Of a stretch of 64,000 nt of DNA, positions 51,867-59,594 are shown one piece after another. The number at the start of each line of letters is the position of its first letter. Position 1 is the first letter of the stretch. The DNA lies in the NCBI GenBank assembly GCA_038521625.1, contig JBCBKP010000008.1, forward strand, positions 1 to 64,000, read 5' to 3'. The translations under genes and the position numbers were made by a program. Origin of the DNA: JBCBKP01 sp038521625. Its GTDB lineage: Bacteria; Planctomycetota; Phycisphaerae; Phycisphaerales; UBA1924. The notes below the pieces were generated by a model. The model saw nothing but the letters and a program-made list of their open reading frames with translations, was not told the origin of the DNA and ran no database searches.

Positions 51867-51915
51867 CTCCGAGAGCGGCCGCCACAGGCCATCGGGCGCG
51901 AAGAAGGAGTGAATC

Positions 51916-52308
51916 ATGCCCCGCGTTCGCAAGGGCGCCGCCCGCAACCAGGCCCGCAAGCGCCTCCTCCGCCAGGCCCGCGGCTACTTCGGCAGCAACC
52001 ACAAGAGCCCCTATCGCGCCAAGGACGCGATCATCCGCGCCGGCGTCTACGCCTACCGCGACCGCCGCCAGCGCAAGCGGAACTTCCGCCAACTCTGGAT
52101 CACGCGCATCACCGCCGCCTGCAAGATGCGTGGCACGCGCTACAGCCGATTCATCAACGGCCTCACCAACGCCGGCGTCATCATCAACCGCAAGATGCTG
52201 AGCCAACTTGCGATCGAGGATCCCAAGCTGTTCGACCGTCTCGTCGAGCTCTCCGAGCAGCACGCCAAGGCCAGCCCGACCAAGCGCAAGCCGGCCACGG
52301 CGGCCTGA
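51916..52308 (+). CDS. rplT: Ribosomal protein bL20
   Basis: 130 residues. Binds 23S rRNA and is essential early in 50S assembly; in E. coli it also represses its own operon. Motifs include the conserved basic N-terminus (PRVRKGAARNQARKRLLRQARGYFG), YAYRDRRQRKRNFRQLWITRITAAC and FINGLTNAGVIINRKMLSQLAIEDP. ATG at 51916 follows GAAGGAGTG. The next gene starts 21 nt downstream. Confidence 0.96.
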   Translation: MPRVRKGAARNQARKRLLRQARGYFGSNHKSPYRAKDAIIRAGVYAYRDRRQRKRNFRQLWITRITAACKMRGTRYSRFINGLTNAGVIINRKMLSQLAIEDPKLFDRLVELSEQHAKASPTKRKPATAA

Positions 52309-52329
52309 TCACGCGCCGAGCCCGCGCCG

Positions 52330-52998
52330 GTGTGGATCCAGAGCCTCTGGAATTCGGGCCAGTTCGGCCCCGCCCTGGTGATCTCATGGATCGCCTGGGT
52401 GATCGTTTCGATCACGATGCACGAGCTCGCCCACGGCTGGGTCGCGATCCGGCGGGGTGACACCACGCCGATCGACACCGGCCACATGACCTGGAACCCC
52501 CTCGTGCACATGGGGCCGTGGTCGCTGATCATGCTCCTGCTCGTCGGGATCGCCTGGGGCGCCATGCCGGTGGACCCGACGCGGATCCGCGGCCGACACG
52601 GGGAGGCGCTCGTCCTGATCGCGGGCCCGGCGATGAACCTGCTGCTCGCGATCCTCGCCTTCATCGGGCTCGCCCTCTGGGAGCCGATCGCGGCTCGGGC
52701 CGGCGTGCAGGACCCGCTCCTGAGCAACTTCGTGTGGTTCTTCAAGACCGGCGTGATGCTGAACATCGTGCTGATGCTCTTCAACCTGCTCCCGGTGCCG
52801 CCGCTCGACGGCGGGAGGATCCTGGCCCACTACTCGCGCGGCTTCGCCTCGTTCGTCTACAGCCCGAACGGCCAGTGGATCACGTTCGGCGCGTTCCTGC
52901 TCGTGTTCCTCCTCGTCGGCCGCCAGATCTTCGCGGTCGGATTCGCGCTGGTCGAGATCGGCGAGGCGATCGTCCGCCTCATCCTGCCGGCGCCGTGA
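52330..52998 (+). CDS. Site-2 protease (M50) family membrane protein
   Basis: 222 residues. The zinc motif HELAHG lies in the first hydrophobic helix (VSITMHELAHGWVAIRRGD). The second site, NLLPVPPLDGGRIL, carries the Asp ligand (the NPDG-like motif in LPVPPLDGG). Three or four further helices follow, and no PDZ domain is visible. Members cleave transmembrane substrates or are inactive relatives; here the residues look intact. GTG at 52330 follows the rplT stop by 21 nt. The 3' end overlaps the convergent arginase gene by 20 nt. Confidence 0.85.
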   Translation: MWIQSLWNSGQFGPALVISWIAWVIVSITMHELAHGWVAIRRGDTTPIDTGHMTWNPLVHMGPWSLIMLLLVGIAWGAMPVDPTRIRGRHGEALVLIAGPAMNLLLAILAFIGLALWEPIAARAGVQDPLLSNFVWFFKTGVMLNIVLMLFNLLPVPPLDGGRILAHYSRGFASFVYSPNGQWITFGAFLLVFLLVGRQIFAVGFALVEIGEAIVRLILPAP

Positions 52999-53986
52999 GC
53001 CGCTCCCGCGCGAGCAGCGCGGCCCCGCAGAGCCGGTAGAGCACACGGGCGCCCACGATCGCGTCGATCGAGTCCCGATCCGAGCCCGTCTCGGACGGCG
53101 CGACCTCCGTCAGATCGAACCCGACGACCCGACGCCCGCTCACAGCCAGGCGATGCAGCAGGTGCGAGGCCTGGGCGAAGCTCAGCCCGCCCGGCACGGG
53201 CGTCCCGGTGCCCGGGCAGAGCGACGGCTCAAGCCCGTCGATGTCGAAGCTGATCCAGACGTCGTCCGGCAGCGCGGAGACGATCTCGCTCGCGACCGAG
53301 GCGAAGCTCTCACCCCGGAACCCGCGGTCCGCCAGGTCGTCGGCGAAGAAGACGCGGACCCGCTCGTCCGATCGCGCGGCCCGCGTCTCCTCGACGCAGC
53401 AGTCGCGCATCCCGACCTGCACGAGCGAGCCGACCGCCTCGCTCCGCAGCACGTTGTGCATGACGGACGCGTGCGATCGATCGAACCCCTCGTACGACGC
53501 GCGGAGGTCCATGTGCGCATCGATCTGGAGCACCCCGAGGCCGGGGTGACGCGCCGCCGCCTCAACGATGCACCCCTCCGCGACCGCGTGCTCGCCCCCG
53601 ATCACGCCCGGGAGCCTCCCGGCGTCCAGGATCTCGCCCGTCTGCCGGCGCACGAACGCGAACACCCGCTCCGACGCCGCGTTCACGGCGTCCCGCGCCC
53701 CGGGATCGCCCGCCGAGCGCGCACGCTCGGCGAGATCCAGGTTGCTCAACCCCAGCGATCGGATCTCTGGGTCCTCCGGACGCATGAATATCCCCCGCTC
53801 GTCGACGTCGCCGAAGCGCCGGTCGTGGAAGTCGAGCTGGGGCGACGCTGCCGCGATCGCCCGTGGCCCGTCCTCGCAGCCGCCGCCGTAGCTGGTGGTG
53901 AGCCGGAACGCCACGGGGACCAACACGACCGCCGCGTCGGCCTCGGTGCGGCCCAGCCCGAAGATGTCGAAGGTGTTCTCGTGCAT
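52979..53986 (-). CDS. Arginase-superfamily ureohydrolase (agmatinase-like)
   Basis: 335 residues. The binuclear manganese ligands are visible: GGEHAVAEG (His/Asp region), the DAHMD motif (Asp-x-His-x-Asp, QIDAHMDLR), and SFDIDGLEPSLCP for the second Asp pair. The order fits agmatinase/arginase rather than formiminoglutamase, but the substrate (agmatine, arginine, guanidinobutyrate) cannot be fixed by eye. The ATG at 53986 follows a GGGAG leader. It is divergent from the phosphoglycerate mutase gene; the 36-nt gap holds the putative -10 of that gene. Confidence 0.88.
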   Translation of the reverse strand: MHENTFDIFGLGRTEADAAVVLVPVAFRLTTSYGGGCEDGPRAIAAASPQLDFHDRRFGDVDERGIFMRPEDPEIRSLGLSNLDLAERARSAGDPGARDAVNAASERVFAFVRRQTGEILDAGRLPGVIGGEHAVAEGCIVEAAARHPGLGVLQIDAHMDLRASYEGFDRSHASVMHNVLRSEAVGSLVQVGMRDCCVEETRAARSDERVRVFFADDLADRGFRGESFASVASEIVSALPDDVWISFDIDGLEPSLCPGTGTPVPGGLSFAQASHLLHRLAVSGRRVVGFDLTEVAPSETGSDRDSIDAIVGARVLYRLCGAALLARERLTAPAG

Positions 53987-54010
53987 GCCCGGCTCCCTTG
54001 GCGGGCAACG

Positions 54011-54016
54011 TATCCT
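54011..54016 (+). promoter_or_regulatory. Putative -10 for a leaderless phosphoglycerate mutase transcript
   Basis: TATCCT, then GCCGCG (6 nt), then GTG at 54023. It sits in the 36-nt gap to the divergent ureohydrolase. Confidence 0.5.
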
Positions 54017-54022
54017 GCCGCG

Positions 54023-55258
54023 GTGAAGTACGCGATCGTCATCCTCTCGGGCGCCGCCGACGAGCCGCGGGACGAGCTCCGCGGCAAGACGCCGATCGAG
54101 GCCGCCGCGACCCCGAACCTGGACCGCCTCGCGGTGGCGGGGCGGGTCGGGAGCATCGCCACGACGCCCGAGGACGCCAGGACGCTCACCGATGTCTGTG
54201 CGATGGGCATCCTCGGATACGACCCCATCGCCTCGCACACCGGCTGGGCGCCGATCGAGGCGGCCGCGCTCGGCCTGAAACCCCGCCCCGAGGAGTGGCT
54301 CCTCTGCGCCGACCTCGTCTGCGTCTCCGGGCGCGGCGACGACGACACGCTCGATTCGCACGAGCCGGAGGATCTCGACGAGGTCGACTCGGCCCGGCTC
54401 TTCGACGCGATCGACCGCGCCTGGCGCGACGCGCTGCCCGATCTGGCCAAGGACCTCGATCTCGCCCGCGCCCGCGGCCACCGCGCGGTGCTCGTCGATA
54501 CCTCCGGGCGGTCGTACGAGGCGCTGGAGACCGAGCCGCCGCAGGAGATGATCGGGGAGGTCTGGTCGCGCCGGGCCCCCGACGGCCCGCCCGCCGACGA
54601 CCTCGGCCGGCTCATCGCGGTCGCCGCCGAGGTGCTCGAGGACCACGAGGTCAACCGCGAGCGGGCTTCGCGCGGGCTGCGGCCCGCGAACATGCTCTGG
54701 CTGTGGGGCCAGGGGCCCGCGACGCCGCTCCGCCCGTTCAGGGAGCGCTTCGAGCTCTCGGCCGCGATGCTGACCACGAGCAGCGTCTACGAGGGCCTCG
54801 CCCGCCTGGCGGGCTTCGCGAGCCTGCGCGCCGACGGCGATCTCGGCGAGGCCCTGACCGACGCGCTCGACCGCTACGACCTCGTCTGCTGCGCCATCGA
54901 CGGCCCGGAGCGGGCCTCACGCGCGGGCGACTGGGAGGCCAAGGTCCGGGCGATCGAGGCGGCGGACCGCGGGGTCGTCGGGCCGCTGCTCGACAAGCTC
55001 CATTCGTTCGGCGACGCCGAGACCGAGCCCGGGCGGCAGGGCTGGCGGATGCTCGCGCTGGCCGACGCGACGACGATGCTGAGCACGCGCACGCACGAGC
55101 CCGACCCGACGCCGCTCGTCATGGCCGGCTCCTGGGTCCGCTCCGTGGTGCAGCGCCCGTTCAACGAGGCGGCCGCGGCCGACAGCGACCTGCTGATCGA
55201 CCCGGCGCACGAGCTGATGGAGTACTTCCTCTTCAGCGGGCGCACGGGCGCCCGCTGA
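54023..55258 (+). CDS. apgM: Archaeal-type 2,3-bisphosphoglycerate-independent phosphoglycerate mutase
   Basis: 411 residues. Interconverts 3- and 2-phosphoglycerate in glycolysis with two metal ions. Motifs of the ApgM family: YAIVILSGAADEPRDELRGKTPIEAAATPNLDRLAVAG at the start, DICAMGILGYDP-type block (TLTDVCAMGILGYDPIAS), and a C-terminal LDRYDLVCCAIDGPERASRAGDWEAKVRAIEAADRGV region with the catalytic Asp/His set. The Asp-Pro in the ILSGAADEP motif replaces the usual DGAAD; this is a difference from the family consensus. No Shine-Dalgarno; GTG at 54023 follows TATCCT by 6 nt. Confidence 0.88.
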   Translation: MKYAIVILSGAADEPRDELRGKTPIEAAATPNLDRLAVAGRVGSIATTPEDARTLTDVCAMGILGYDPIASHTGWAPIEAAALGLKPRPEEWLLCADLVCVSGRGDDDTLDSHEPEDLDEVDSARLFDAIDRAWRDALPDLAKDLDLARARGHRAVLVDTSGRSYEALETEPPQEMIGEVWSRRAPDGPPADDLGRLIAVAAEVLEDHEVNRERASRGLRPANMLWLWGQGPATPLRPFRERFELSAAMLTTSSVYEGLARLAGFASLRADGDLGEALTDALDRYDLVCCAIDGPERASRAGDWEAKVRAIEAADRGVVGPLLDKLHSFGDAETEPGRQGWRMLALADATTMLSTRTHEPDPTPLVMAGSWVRSVVQRPFNEAAAADSDLLIDPAHELMEYFLFSGRTGAR

Positions 55259-55274
55259 CGCGGGGCGCCCCGCG
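55259..55274. terminator. GC palindrome filling the gap between convergent genes
   Basis: CGCGGGGCGCCCCGCG, a perfect 16-bp palindrome, occupies almost the whole 18-nt space between the stops of the mutase and POT genes. Likely a bidirectional transcription end, without U-tracts. Confidence 0.4.
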
Positions 55275-55276
55275 GC

Positions 55277-57274
55277 TCAGCCGTGCTCGGTGCCGTACGC
55301 CTCGGACTTGGCCTCGGCGATGTCCTCTTCTTCCTTCTCCTCGCCCTGGATGAACGTCTCGCCCTTGTAGAACGGCGCCCAGACGATGTAGATCAGGCTC
55401 GTGAGCAGCATCAGACCGCCGAAGAACCAGTAGTAGTTAGCGCCGTCGATCGGATTCGCGCCGGTCGCGTCCTCGATGAGCCCGACGCCGAAGTTGACGC
55501 CCGAGACGAAGAAGTTCCCGAGCGAGACGCCGAGGAAGTACACGCCCATGATCAGCGACTTCATCTTGCGCGGCGATTGGCTGTAGGCGAACTCGAGGCA
55601 GACGATCGAGACCATGATCTCCGCGGAAGTCAGGATCAGGTAGGCGAGGAACTGCCAGCCGATGCTGGGCATCTCGTTCAGGTACTCATCGATGATCCGT
55701 TTCTCGTCGGCGCGGAACTTGCCGTTCTCTTTTTCGCCCCAGGTGAGCCGCGCGATCTTCACGGCGCTCGCCAGATCGGACACCGGCTGCGCCTCGGTCT
55801 CGCCCTCGGGTGTGATCGTGGTGGAGCCCAGAGCCGCGACTAGCTCGGCAAGCTGGGCCGGGCTCATCATCGAGGCGAGCGCCGTGTCGGGCACCTTGGC
55901 GGCAAGATCCGACAAAGACAGATCGCCCGCGCTGCCGCTATCGGGCAGCAGGTAACCGCGGTCTTCCTCCGAGACCTGCGCCCACATCGCTTCGTTGCTC
56001 GTGCCGAGCAGCCGGGTGGCTGGTGATACTTCCCACGCAGCGGAAGCATCGGCGGCGAGAATCGCACGAATGAGCCTGGCGCGATCCGCCGCGCGTGCGT
56101 CTTCTTCGGCGTCCGCGTCTGGCGTCGCGCTGAGAAGCCCGTCTCCCATGTGCCGCACCGGGTTCGCGACGAACGGTTCCATCGCACTGATATCCGGCGC
56201 AAGATCGGTGTACATCCGCGAGCCGATCGCCGCCTGCTTCTGCTGGATCGGCTGCTCGACCAGCGCGCTGACGAAGAAGCAGAACGAGGTCAGCACGAGA
56301 CCGATGCCGATCTTCCGCAACGGCGTGACCTTGAAGAACTTACCCATCGCCGGATAGATCAGATAGGTGAAGATCGGGATGCCGATCAGGATCATCACCG
56401 GGTTCACGAACTGGATCTGGCTCGGCAGCCAGTTGACGCCCAGGAAGTTCCGATCGAGCTGATCGCCCTGGATCACCCAGGCGCCGCCGGTCTGGTCAAA
56501 GATCGCCCAGAACATCGGCACGAACAGCAGGAATAGCGGCGAGAGGTTCTTGAGCGCCCGGATGCCCTCCGGGCTGAACGTCTCCCTCCTGAACCTGCTC
56601 CAGCCGGCCGGCGGGACGTGGATGAACTGGTGCCGCCCGAGCCAGAACACGAACGTCGCGATCCCCATCAGCACGCCCGGCAGGCCGAACGCGAGCCAGG
56701 GGCCGTAGCGATCAAGAAGCCACGGCGTGGCGAGCTGGCTCGCCGCGGCCCCGACGTTGATCGAGAAGTAGAACCAATTGAACACCTGCGTCATCAGGTG
56801 CTTGTTGCCCGTGCCGAATTGGTCGCCGACGTGGGCCGAGACGCACGGCTTGATCCCGCCGGCGCCGAGCGCGATCAGGAATAGGCCGGAATAGAGGAAC
56901 GGCTCCATGTCCCACGCGCCGACGATCGGCCCGACGTCCATCAGCGCGAGCATCCCGTGCCCGAGGCAGTACATCAGCGAAATGATCAGGATTGTCTTGT
57001 ACTTGCCCCAGAAGATGTCGCTGATCAGCGCGCCGATCATCGGCGTGAAGTATGCCGCGGCGACGAAGAGGTGATAGACGCCCTTGGCGTCCTCGTCGCT
57101 GAGCGTGGCGTCCTGCCCCTGGGCATCGACCAGGTACTTGGTCATGAAGACCGTCAGAATCGCCCGCATGCCGTAGAAGCTGAAGCGCTCCGCCGCCTCG
57201 TTCCCGATGATGTAGGGCACACCACCGGGCATCCCGGTGACGGAGTGGTCGGGCGTCGTGCGATGCTGGCTCAT
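55277..57274 (-). CDS. POT-family proton-dependent peptide transporter
   Basis: 665 residues. The POT/PTR2 signature EAAERFSFYGMRAIL is in the first helix, with GGIKPCVSAHVGDQFG and the FNWFYFSINVGA motif downstream. About 12 helices are expected. Between helices near residue 345 and about 530 there is a long hydrophilic insertion (acidic, helix-rich; for example LIRAILAADASAAWEVSP and AALGSTTITPEGETEAQPV) that normal POTs lack. The N-terminus is cytosolic. It is preceded by TAGGGA 6 nt before the ATG, a weak match to the leaderless pattern. Substrate: small peptides, inferred from family. Confidence 0.9.
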   Translation of the reverse strand: MSQHRTTPDHSVTGMPGGVPYIIGNEAAERFSFYGMRAILTVFMTKYLVDAQGQDATLSDEDAKGVYHLFVAAAYFTPMIGALISDIFWGKYKTILIISLMYCLGHGMLALMDVGPIVGAWDMEPFLYSGLFLIALGAGGIKPCVSAHVGDQFGTGNKHLMTQVFNWFYFSINVGAAASQLATPWLLDRYGPWLAFGLPGVLMGIATFVFWLGRHQFIHVPPAGWSRFRRETFSPEGIRALKNLSPLFLLFVPMFWAIFDQTGGAWVIQGDQLDRNFLGVNWLPSQIQFVNPVMILIGIPIFTYLIYPAMGKFFKVTPLRKIGIGLVLTSFCFFVSALVEQPIQQKQAAIGSRMYTDLAPDISAMEPFVANPVRHMGDGLLSATPDADAEEDARAADRARLIRAILAADASAAWEVSPATRLLGTSNEAMWAQVSEEDRGYLLPDSGSAGDLSLSDLAAKVPDTALASMMSPAQLAELVAALGSTTITPEGETEAQPVSDLASAVKIARLTWGEKENGKFRADEKRIIDEYLNEMPSIGWQFLAYLILTSAEIMVSIVCLEFAYSQSPRKMKSLIMGVYFLGVSLGNFFVSGVNFGVGLIEDATGANPIDGANYYWFFGGLMLLTSLIYIVWAPFYKGETFIQGEEKEEEDIAEAKSEAYGTEHG

Positions 57275-57391
57275 GCGTGGTCCCTAGGGCGGATCGCCGA
57301 ATTGCGACACGGGGCCGCGACGCCGGCCACGGCGACGCGATCCAAGAACCTAAGGGCAATCAACCACTGGCACAACCGCCGCCCCAACCAG

Positions 57392-57397
57392 TATCCT
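57392..57397 (+). promoter_or_regulatory. Possible -10 for the BtpA-family gene
   Basis: TATCCT, 36 nt before the ATG at 57434. A CTGGCA at 57367-57372 could be a -35 with a long spacer of 19. Confidence 0.35.
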
Positions 57398-57433
57398 GAA
57401 CCGGGCCAGGATGTGGCTCGAAGGGGTACCGAC

Positions 57434-58240
57434 ATGTCTGTTTCCTTCGCACCGCTCGCGCTCGATCGAGTCCTGATCGGCATGGTGCACGTCGGGGCGC
57501 TGCCCGGCTCGCCAAAGTCAGAGACGTCGCCCGAGCTCCTCGCAACCGCCGCGGCGCAGGAGGCAGAAGCTCTCGAGGACGCCGGCTTCGATGCCTGCAT
57601 CATCGAGAACATGCACGACCGGCCGTACGTCCACGGCGACGCGCTCGGGCCCGAGATCATCGCCACGATGGCCCGCGTGGCGATCGAGGTGGCGACGGTC
57701 GCCACGATACCGTTCGGCGTCCAGATCCTCTCCGGCGGCAACCGGCACGCGATGGCCGTCGCCCACGCGACGGGCGGCGAGTTCATCCGCGCCGAGAACT
57801 TCGTCTTCGCGCACATCGCCGACGAGGGGCTGCTCGCCGAGGCCGAGGCCGGCGCGCTGCTCCGCTATCGGTCGCAGATCAGCGCCGACATCGCCGTCTT
57901 CGCCGACATCAAGAAGAAGCACGCCTCCCACGCGATCACCGGCGACATCTCGATCGGCCAGGCCGCCGAGACCGCCGCGTTCTTCGGCGCCGACGCGCTC
58001 GTCGTGACCGGGTCGTTCACCGGCGACCCCGCGTCGATCGACGACGTCCGCGCCGCGCGCGCCGCGTCGGGGCTCCCCGTCGTCGTCGGCAGCGGGACGA
58101 CCGCGGTCTCCGTCGCCGACACGCTCGAGGTCGCCTCGGGCGTCATCGTCGGCTCTGACATCAAGCGAGACGGCAAGTGGTTCAACCCGATCGACCCGGA
58201 CCGCGCGGCGGCGTTCGTCCGCGCGGCCCGGGCCGGGTGA
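57434..58240 (+). CDS. BtpA/SgcQ family protein
   Basis: 268 residues; TIM-barrel fold inferred from the pattern IGMVHVGALPGSP, DAGFDACIIENMHDRPY, GVQILSGGNRHAMAVAHATGGEFIRAENFVF and VVGSGTTAVSVADTLEVASGVIVGSDIKRDGKWFN. BtpA was named for a photosystem I assembly factor in cyanobacteria, but relatives are found in many non-photosynthetic bacteria, and no photosynthesis genes are seen here. The function is unknown in such hosts. Well-placed ATG. Confidence 0.9.
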   Translation: MSVSFAPLALDRVLIGMVHVGALPGSPKSETSPELLATAAAQEAEALEDAGFDACIIENMHDRPYVHGDALGPEIIATMARVAIEVATVATIPFGVQILSGGNRHAMAVAHATGGEFIRAENFVFAHIADEGLLAEAEAGALLRYRSQISADIAVFADIKKKHASHAITGDISIGQAAETAAFFGADALVVTGSFTGDPASIDDVRAARAASGLPVVVGSGTTAVSVADTLEVASGVIVGSDIKRDGKWFNPIDPDRAAAFVRAARAG

Positions 58241-58260
58241 TTCTCTTCCTCGGGCTCGGC

Positions 58261-59232
58261 TCAGCCCGCCAGCACCAGCGCCCCGCCGTCCGCATCGAGC
58301 GAGGCCGGCTCGAGATCCACGGCGCCCCGGAAGACCTCGCGGTTGCCCGACGCGGTCTCGATGACGAGCACGCCCCAGTCCTCAGGCAAACCGACGCGTG
58401 AGAGCGGGTCGTCGCGTCTGAGAGGAAGCGGACCGACTCTGAGCTCGACGTCGCCCCCGATCGCCAGCTCGGCCGTCGCGACAAGACGGAACAGACGCCC
58501 ATGCTCGCCGGCCCGCTGCACGTCGTGCGACGAGACCGCTCCGGAGCCGGCGACGGAGACCGCCCGTCGCTGAGACCCGTGACCCGACCAGGCCGCGGCG
58601 AGCGCCACGATGGCGTCGCGATGACGCGAGAGACCGCCGGCGCCGCCCACCCCGCCGAACCGTCCGAGCATCGCTTCGGGGATCACGCCGTCGCGCTCGG
58701 GCAGGGAGAGCCTCGCACGCACGATCGAGTCGCCCGCGTCGATCGCGCGAAGGCCCGCTTCTCCGATGAGCCCCCCGGTGAGGTCCGTCTCGGCATCGCC
58801 CGAGGGCGCATCGTCGGGCGATCGCTCGAGCCGGAGCGCGAGGCGATCGGCGATGATGACAGCGAGGTCCGCGGCGTTGCCGGTCCCGAGCCGCCCGGAG
58901 CGCAGCCGGTCGGCGGGGATCACCAACGCACGCCGCTGGACGAGCTCGCCGGCGATCGCCCGCGCGGGCACCGTGAGGATGGAGCGCCCCTCGGCAACAG
59001 AGCCGCCCGGCCAGAGCGAGGGCGAACTGGCGGCGATCACGTCGTGCCCCTCGGCCCGCATCCGCGCCGCCAGCCGCTCGACACCCGACCCGTCGCCGGT
59101 TCCCGGCTGGGCCACGACGATGAGCCGCTCCGCCCGAGCCGCGGCGAGGCGCAGCCGGTCCGAGAGCGGCTCTTCTCCAAACCCCGCGGCATCGATCACC
59201 GCGGCACGATCCAAGTCGAGACTGGCAACCAT
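58261..59232 (-). CDS. Protein of unknown function
   Basis: 323 residues, not recognised. ATG at 59232 has GGAG 6 nt upstream (59239-59242). It is soluble by appearance, with Rossmann-like strands (ERLIVVAQPGTGDGSGVERLAARMRAEGHDVIAASS; GELVQRRALVIPADRL) and an Ala/Gly-rich second half (LGRFGGVGGAGGLSRHRDAIVALAAAW). No enzymatic motif was found. The gene stands behind an intrinsic terminator and a small ORF on the same strand, which suggests attenuation control. Confidence 0.6.
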   Translation of the reverse strand: MVASLDLDRAAVIDAAGFGEEPLSDRLRLAAARAERLIVVAQPGTGDGSGVERLAARMRAEGHDVIAASSPSLWPGGSVAEGRSILTVPARAIAGELVQRRALVIPADRLRSGRLGTGNAADLAVIIADRLALRLERSPDDAPSGDAETDLTGGLIGEAGLRAIDAGDSIVRARLSLPERDGVIPEAMLGRFGGVGGAGGLSRHRDAIVALAAAWSGHGSQRRAVSVAGSGAVSSHDVQRAGEHGRLFRLVATAELAIGGDVELRVGPLPLRRDDPLSRVGLPEDWGVLVIETASGNREVFRGAVDLEPASLDADGGALVLAG

Positions 59233-59283
59233 GTTCTGCTCCTGCGTCGGCTTCGGTCTGCTGCGGGCTCTGGGAATCGGGGG

Positions 59284-59317
59284 CCGAAACAAACAAGGCC
59301 ACCGGTTTCCGGTGGCC
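59284..59317 (-). terminator. Intrinsic terminator upstream of the 58261-59232 gene
   Basis: On the minus strand: stem GGCCACCGG, loop AAA, CCGGTGGCC (59297-59317), then TTGTTTGTTT. The 9-bp stem is perfect. It ends transcripts that start near 59480 before they reach the downstream gene, 52 nt further on. It is the second clear U-tailed terminator in the window. Confidence 0.8.
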
Positions 59318-59347
59318 CTCGTCGATCCGTCAGTACTTTGCTTGGGT

Positions 59348-59452
59348 CTATCCGACCTGCTCAGCACTCTCCGGCGGGGCCACCGCGTTCGTCTGCATGA
59401 CGCAAACGCGCGTGATAAGGCACCACTGGACTTTCGTGTGCTGAGAGGTCAT
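59348..59452 (-). CDS. Possible 34-residue small protein or leader peptide
   Basis: The ORF runs from ATG at 59452 to TAG at 59348, 34 codons, too short for ordinary gene calling. Its start has GGAG 5 nt upstream, and a -35/-10-like pair (TTGATC-N16-TATCGT) sits 37-64 nt further upstream. The intrinsic terminator lies 30 nt after the stop. The peptide starts MTSQHTKVQWCLITRV and has two cysteines. It may be an independent small gene or a leader peptide controlling the downstream gene. Unrecognised; the reading is by eye and would need support. Confidence 0.4.
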   Translation of the reverse strand: MTSQHTKVQWCLITRVCVMQTNAVAPPESAEQVG

Positions 59453-59488
59453 CGTGACTCCGTACGGCGGGACCGCCCGCCGGGTTCA

Positions 59489-59516
59489 ACGATAGGGATA
59501 TCGAGATTCCGATCAA
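59489..59516 (-). promoter_or_regulatory. Candidate promoter of the small ORF
   Basis: TTGATC (59511-59516) and TATCGT (59489-59494) on the minus strand, separated by 16 nt. The -10 is the same hexamer used for hrpA. The distance to the small ORF start allows a leader of about 30 nt with the GGAG ribosome-binding site. Confidence 0.4.
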
Positions 59517-59558
59517 GACTGTTGCAGAAGTTCCCAAGATAAACGCGATCTGGGGATG

Positions 59559-59581
59559 GCTCGCCCCGTTTCCGGGCGAGC
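59559..59581 (+). promoter_or_regulatory. Hairpin in the leader of the serine hydrolase gene
   Basis: GCTCGCCC-N7-GGGCGAGC, perfect 8-bp arms. It ends 13 nt before the ATG at 59595, just upstream of AGGGGA. It could affect translation; no T-tract, so not a terminator. Confidence 0.4.
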
Positions 59582-59594
59582 GCAGGGGAATCAC

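Noticed and set aside
57275..57289. TAGGGA 6 nt before the POT transporter start as a leaderless -10
   Set aside because: The final T of the TANNNT pattern is absent, so it was not counted with the seven clear cases.
59361..59594. 77-codon minus-strand open frame overlapping the small ORF region
   Set aside because: It has no Shine-Dalgarno in place and no homologous pattern, while a different frame with RBS, promoter-like pair and terminator fits better.
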